Assembly (NCBI GenBank): GCA_033557675.1
Contig: JAWQRM010000680.1
Location: forward strand, 1 to 20,471
Direction: 5' to 3'
Source: Coptodactyla brooksi
Lineage: Eukaryota > Arthropoda > Insecta > Coleoptera > Scarabaeidae
Length of the DNA: 20,471 bases
The notes under the pieces were generated by a model. The model had not been told where the DNA came from. It searched no databases and saw nothing but the letters and a program-made list of their open reading frames with translations. Made by a program: the position numbers and the translations under genes. Positions 17,200 through 20,471 of the stretch are shown here, piece after piece (the first letter of the stretch is position 1; each line of letters begins with the position of its first letter).

Positions 17200-17414
17200 T
17201 TAAACGTTTGAAAAAAGCTTTGAGACAAGAAATATGTTCCTATACGATATAAGAGAAAACAACGCATTCACTTGAAAGTAGTGACGAAAATGTTTTAAAA
17301 AGAGTGTCTTGAAAAAGTAGAAACATGTCGACTACAAATAAAAAAAATAGTGCTTGTTAACTATAGTTTTAACTCGAGTAGTATCAGTTTCGCTTACCAA
17401 GTTAGCATTATCAG
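17200..17414. mobile_element. PLE end fragment with two opposed hammerhead-like motifs
   Basis: At 17307-17334 the plus strand reads GTCTTGAAAA, AG, then GAAACATGTCGACTA (17320-17334). This matches the 3' end of the palindrome copies (GTCTTGAAAATAGCAC... and GAAACATGTCGACTAATAA). At 17387-17414 the minus strand reads CTGATAA, TGCTAACTTGGTAAGC, GAAAC, the same hairpin as at 4474-4508 but with G8 changed to A, which would abolish hammerhead catalysis. The two motifs face each other about 50 bases apart. They may be ends of two different PLE insertions or parts of one terminal repeat. Confidence 0.55.
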
Positions 17415-17740
17415 GAACGTTGACAGGCGCTCTTGAATATATCGATAATATTTGGAACACGCAATGGTGATCACAGTAATGTATAATTCTATGATATAAG
17501 AAGATATAGTTACTTCGTGTTCAAATGTAGATTAGTTTATGCTACGCGCATTAATATGTCAATTAGCTAATAGTTCTCCAAAGATATTTTGTTGAGCTTT
17601 AAGCGAGCTTATTATATCTATATCAAATTCAATAGTAGTCTTCTTTATTTTACGTTCACTGTAAGGTTTGTTAGAAAATAAGTTCTCTAATTTACACGCT
17701 TAGGACATTGTGACCTGCTTACTGACGTAGCACTAAAGTA
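17415..17740. other. Gene-free AT-rich stretch
   Basis: No domain, repeat or tandem structure noted. Confidence 0.5.
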
Positions 17741-18270
17741 CTCAAAAATCCCTCTCCCCAGGGAGTATATAAAAACTGAATTCGTTTTTGCAGGATCCAG
17801 ATTCTGTGCGACAGGGTGCAATGAAAAATGCAAGGCGGTCTTACAGCGCGGCAAACTGTCCGACATTTTATTAGCGTTCCTCTGGTGGGGTCGACCGAAT
17901 ACGTGAAATTTATGTCGCCAGTTCAACTGACCGTGAGGAGCAGCTTCAGAAAACCGAACCCTTTTTGGGAGCATAATGGAACGGTGCGCGTGACTTTTAA
18001 GCAGTAATTCACAGCGTGGCCCGCCGGGCTGAATTAAAAGCGCACGCCGCACGTGCATATAATTTTCCTCATTTGTTATCAGGGGCTACGATAAAAGTCC
18101 ACACCGAAAACAATATGTTACGTCGGTAAAATAATTAACACCGCGGCAGCGTTTCAAAAAGCTCGCCGCTTGTAATGAGCCGAAACAACGGTCCGGTGCA
18201 ACTAAACTCAACAACTCGTGGTGCACTAATTGTTTTAAATATATTATGTTAATATATGCATTATTTACCA
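17741..18270. other. GC/CpG-rich island with a 123-codon open frame
   Basis: The most GC-rich block in the window. The minus strand is open for 123 codons (17687-18058), the longest non-transposon frame here. However, its translation has no domain, is rich in His, Arg and Pro as expected from GC-rich noncoding DNA, and continues into the AT-rich flank. A TATATAAAA sits at 17766 on the plus strand, and TTTTTGCAG at 17785-17793 resembles a splice acceptor. Neither is supported by a gene. I annotate the block as candidate conserved noncoding or regulatory host DNA. Confidence 0.4.
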
Positions 18271-18955
18271 TTTACATTGTGCGTCCATCAGAATGGAATT
18301 GTTTGGAAAAATACACGGATGCCACAAATCATATTACGCATACTTTCCGACGTAAATTATACGCTGAAATTGAAATTTAACAGGAAACAAAAACGTTTTC
18401 ATCTAAAAAAATAATATAAGAGAACCCTTAGCCTCAAAGTCAAACTTTGGCACGCTGAAAAGTAAATTGTACGAACAAAGAGAAACAGACCTGGCGCCAA
18501 AAAGTTCTTTTTATTTTTTTTCCTTAGCGGCATTTTAATATATTGACTTTGCATAAACAAAAACTGCCAACATCATAAATTAACATACTACCCACTTCTT
18601 GTCGAGTTAATTATATATGCTTATGAAGCGGATAATTATGACTCTGACGACACCTACCGGTTCGTTAAGCCAGTTACTAAATATTTCTTGCACTCAGAGC
18701 GTCTATAAATAACGACCCCCGTGGATATAACCGTCCCACATATCCTTAGTTAGAACCTCCTTGTCGCCTGTCACAGTTGTTAAGAAAAATAAAAACCCTT
18801 TAAGTACATAATCAGCATCTCGAAAAATTGTTAAAATAAAATAAAGTTAACTTTGCTCGTTGCTAGCGACTGTTATTTTTTGCGTGACAGTTTGTTTATA
18901 GTACTTTTCCTTTGGTCTGCTTTTTCTTTAGTAAATTGTGCTGGCAAATTAAATT
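18271..18955. other. Gene-free stretch
   Basis: AT-rich with a few mixed patches (18640-18780). No reading frame or transposon motif recognised. The last ~100 bases may be the 5' untranslated end of the transposon whose DUF4817 domain begins at 18956. Confidence 0.45.
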
Positions 18956-19218
18956 ATGCTGGTAAATTATTCTAATTTGGAGATGACACAAATGCATTTC
19001 GTTTTCAAATGCGTTATGGTCTTGCTATTGGTAATTCCACGAAGGTCCAGCCACTCTATCAAGAAAGGTATTCTGATCGTGCTCTTCCAGACAGAAGAAT
19101 ATTTATAAACATTCATCATCGTCTTACTGAATCTGGCAGTTTTACACCTAAAACCTCCGAGGGAAGACATTCGAAGAGAATCCAGCAACTAGTAGACGAA
19201 AAATTGGTAAGGAATTAA
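18956..19218 (+). pseudogene. DUF4817 N-terminal domain of a DDE transposase, frameshifted
   Basis: An ATG at 18956 starts MLVNYSNLEMTQMHFVF, equivalent to the family opening (YTNxEMTDMHFVYG). After a frameshift near 19006 the match continues MRYGLAIGNSTKVQPLYQER, YSDRALPDRRIF, INIHHRLTESGSFTPKTSEG. DUF4817 is the helix-turn-helix DNA-binding domain of insect DDE (Tc1/mariner-related) transposases. The frame ends at 19218 and no catalytic domain follows, so this is a 5' fragment of about 85 codons. The fossil at 571-900 carries the catalytic C-terminus of the same kind of protein in opposite orientation, but the two are 18 kb apart and nothing links them directly. Confidence 0.85.
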
Positions 19219-20350
19219 ATATCTGCTACAAAACGGTTTGGGAAATTCTAAATTTTGTTTTAAATTAGAACAAAAATGTACTGAAACTTACGAATTTATG
19301 AAGGTAATTTATGTATGTTTAAAGCTAGAGTTTATGTAAGTATTAGTATTCTATTAGGACATTACCCCGGTAGGCACTGCCCATCTCTTTATATATGTAT
19401 CGTTCAGATTGATGATAAACTTTTTCAATACCAAAATACATTAAAATTTTCAATACCAAAGGCATAGTTTATGCAGTTCTTCCGCAAGGTTCCTTCCATT
19501 TTAAGTACTTGATCACGTATGACCACGCCAATCTCGCACTCTTGGAGGCAAACAGGCCTGTACTCGCATATTTGCCTCACGTTTACCTGTACGTTAGTGT
19601 TTCTAGAAGGAAGCAAACCTTCATAGACATGTTTGATATAGGGCAAATATACTAGTAAAAGAATATAATACTATATAATATAACACTAAAAGAATTATAC
19701 ATTTAGAGCAAAAGGCCCGTGCTTAAATAGTTACATTGGCCACTGTGGCAATATTCAGGCAACATCATCTTTTACATCAATTCTACTTTCAAAAAATCTC
19801 AATAAAAAGTTTTATACGTCACTTCCAAATATATTATATGTTGTCTTCGTTGTTCGTAACTTTATCTTTTATGGCAGTCTGTATTTGAATCTGTTGGCAT
19901 GTGGGTATTTGAGTATGGTTTCTTCAAAATAATGAATTTCGAACTTTAGTAGAAACAAAGTAGATTGGGGAACTACACTCAATTCACTGATAACTATGGT
20001 TTTTACGTATTAAAAAATTTTAAAAGTGTATTTTTTTGTAATTTTTTAGGAAGTGCTTTCAATCTCATAATAGTTCGATCTTCAAATATTGAACATATTT
20101 CCTAATGAGGTAGTATGCCTGTAGTAATTGTAATTACTATTTTAAAGCTATTTTACCTATATATATTATATAATTTCGATACTGACACAATCTTAAACAA
20201 TATATTCAATAAGTTCGACCCTGCTTAGATCTTTTTTAGAATAGGTAATCTAAACACTACTCAATAAACATAAAATACAAAGAATAACAAAATTAAACAA
20301 AAGATGTGTTGATTTTCATTATGGAGCTGTATAGACTGCACACAATAGTA
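19219..20350. other. Gene-free AT-rich stretch
   Basis: No domain recognised. A mixed-composition patch at 19490-19630 has a 73-codon minus frame (19425-19646) without family resemblance. A small palindrome AGTAATT-gt-AATTACT occurs near 20127. Otherwise nothing seen. Confidence 0.5.
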
Positions 20351-20352
20351 TA

Positions 20353-20471
20353 ACAGGTAGGCTGAAAAGTTCGTAGGCTGACACATAGATGGCGCTACTA
20401 GTATTAAATCCATATGATTTTTAGTTAGCCCTAGCCTTCAAAAGATACGTGTATAAATTTGACAGCTGTCA
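20353..20471 (+). mobile_element. mariner-like element, 5' end, runs off the window
   Basis: After a TA (20351-20352) the sequence ACAGGTAGGCTGAAAAGTTC starts a mariner terminal repeat (compare the family's AGGTxGGCTGATAAGT). It is followed by an untranslated leader with acacatagatggcgc and ending TTTGACAGCTGTCA at the window edge. No coding sequence is reached. The subfamily is not certain. The terminal repeat looks well preserved, so this copy is probably younger than the mariner relic at 1314-1706. Confidence 0.75.

Noticed and set aside
17687..18058. 123-codon minus frame as a host gene
   Set aside because: No domain, composition expected from GC-rich noncoding DNA, no neighbouring exon or convincing gene signals. 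Kept only as part of the island entry.
1..20471. Bacterial or phage features (operons, CRISPR array, insertion sequences)
   Set aside because: No coding density, no direct-repeat array with spacers, and all recognised mobile elements are of eukaryotic type.

Overview
The window looks like intergenic or intronic DNA from an insect nuclear genome. It is AT-rich and has poly-AT microsatellites, long stretches without open frames, and an assortment of decayed transposons typical of insects: mariner, DUF4817/DDE transposase, hAT with a BED finger, an RNase H-bearing LINE, Penelope-like elements and a tRNA-derived SINE. A hymenopteran is possible, but that is only an impression from the repeat mix and the GC-richer islands. 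I find no intact host protein-coding gene, no functional tRNA or rRNA, and nothing bacterial (no operon, Shine-Dalgarno site or CRISPR array).

Layout, left to right. 1-61 AT microsatellite. 571-900 (-) C-terminal half of a DDE transposase, frameshifted at its DGAPPH motif. 1314-1706 (+) mariner transposase relic with its middle deleted. About 2030-2820 GC/CpG-richer island with small hairpins. 3103-3540 (-) 3' end of a LINE (RNase H and Cys/His knuckle). 3761-4108 unassigned degenerate reading frame. 4474-4508 (-) hammerhead-like motif. 5303-6760 large head-to-head palindrome made of two Penelope-like (PLE) endonuclease ends. 6974-7450 two SINE copies in inverted orientation. 7450-8379 GC-richer island. 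8388-10724 (-) complete but dead hAT element with both terminal inverted repeats and a near-perfect 8-bp target duplication. 11363-12177 palindrome, tandem repeats and microsatellite. 12310-12860 GC-richer island. 13285-13349 65-bp MITE-like palindrome. 14768-16033 PLE remnant bounded by about 0.2-kb inverted pseudo-LTRs, each with a hammerhead ribozyme motif. 16362-16760 PLE reverse-transcriptase fragment with a YIDD motif. 17200-17414 another PLE end with two opposed hammerhead-like motifs. 17740-18270 GC-richer island. 18956-19218 (+) DUF4817 N-terminus of a DDE transposase. 20353-20471 (+) 5' end of a mariner that runs off the window.

The most interesting content is the Penelope-like fraction. 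At least four PLE fragments lie here, and their ends carry hammerhead-ribozyme-like cores. Two are nearly ideal (14829-14870 and 15931-15972), with CUGAAGA, a 6-bp helix II, GAAAC, and a palindromic ACCGGU helix III that would need dimerisation. Several are arranged as long inverted repeats that would give double-stranded RNA if read through. None of the transposon genes is intact, so they are annotated as fossils. The GC-richer islands between them are the best candidates for host conserved noncoding sequence.
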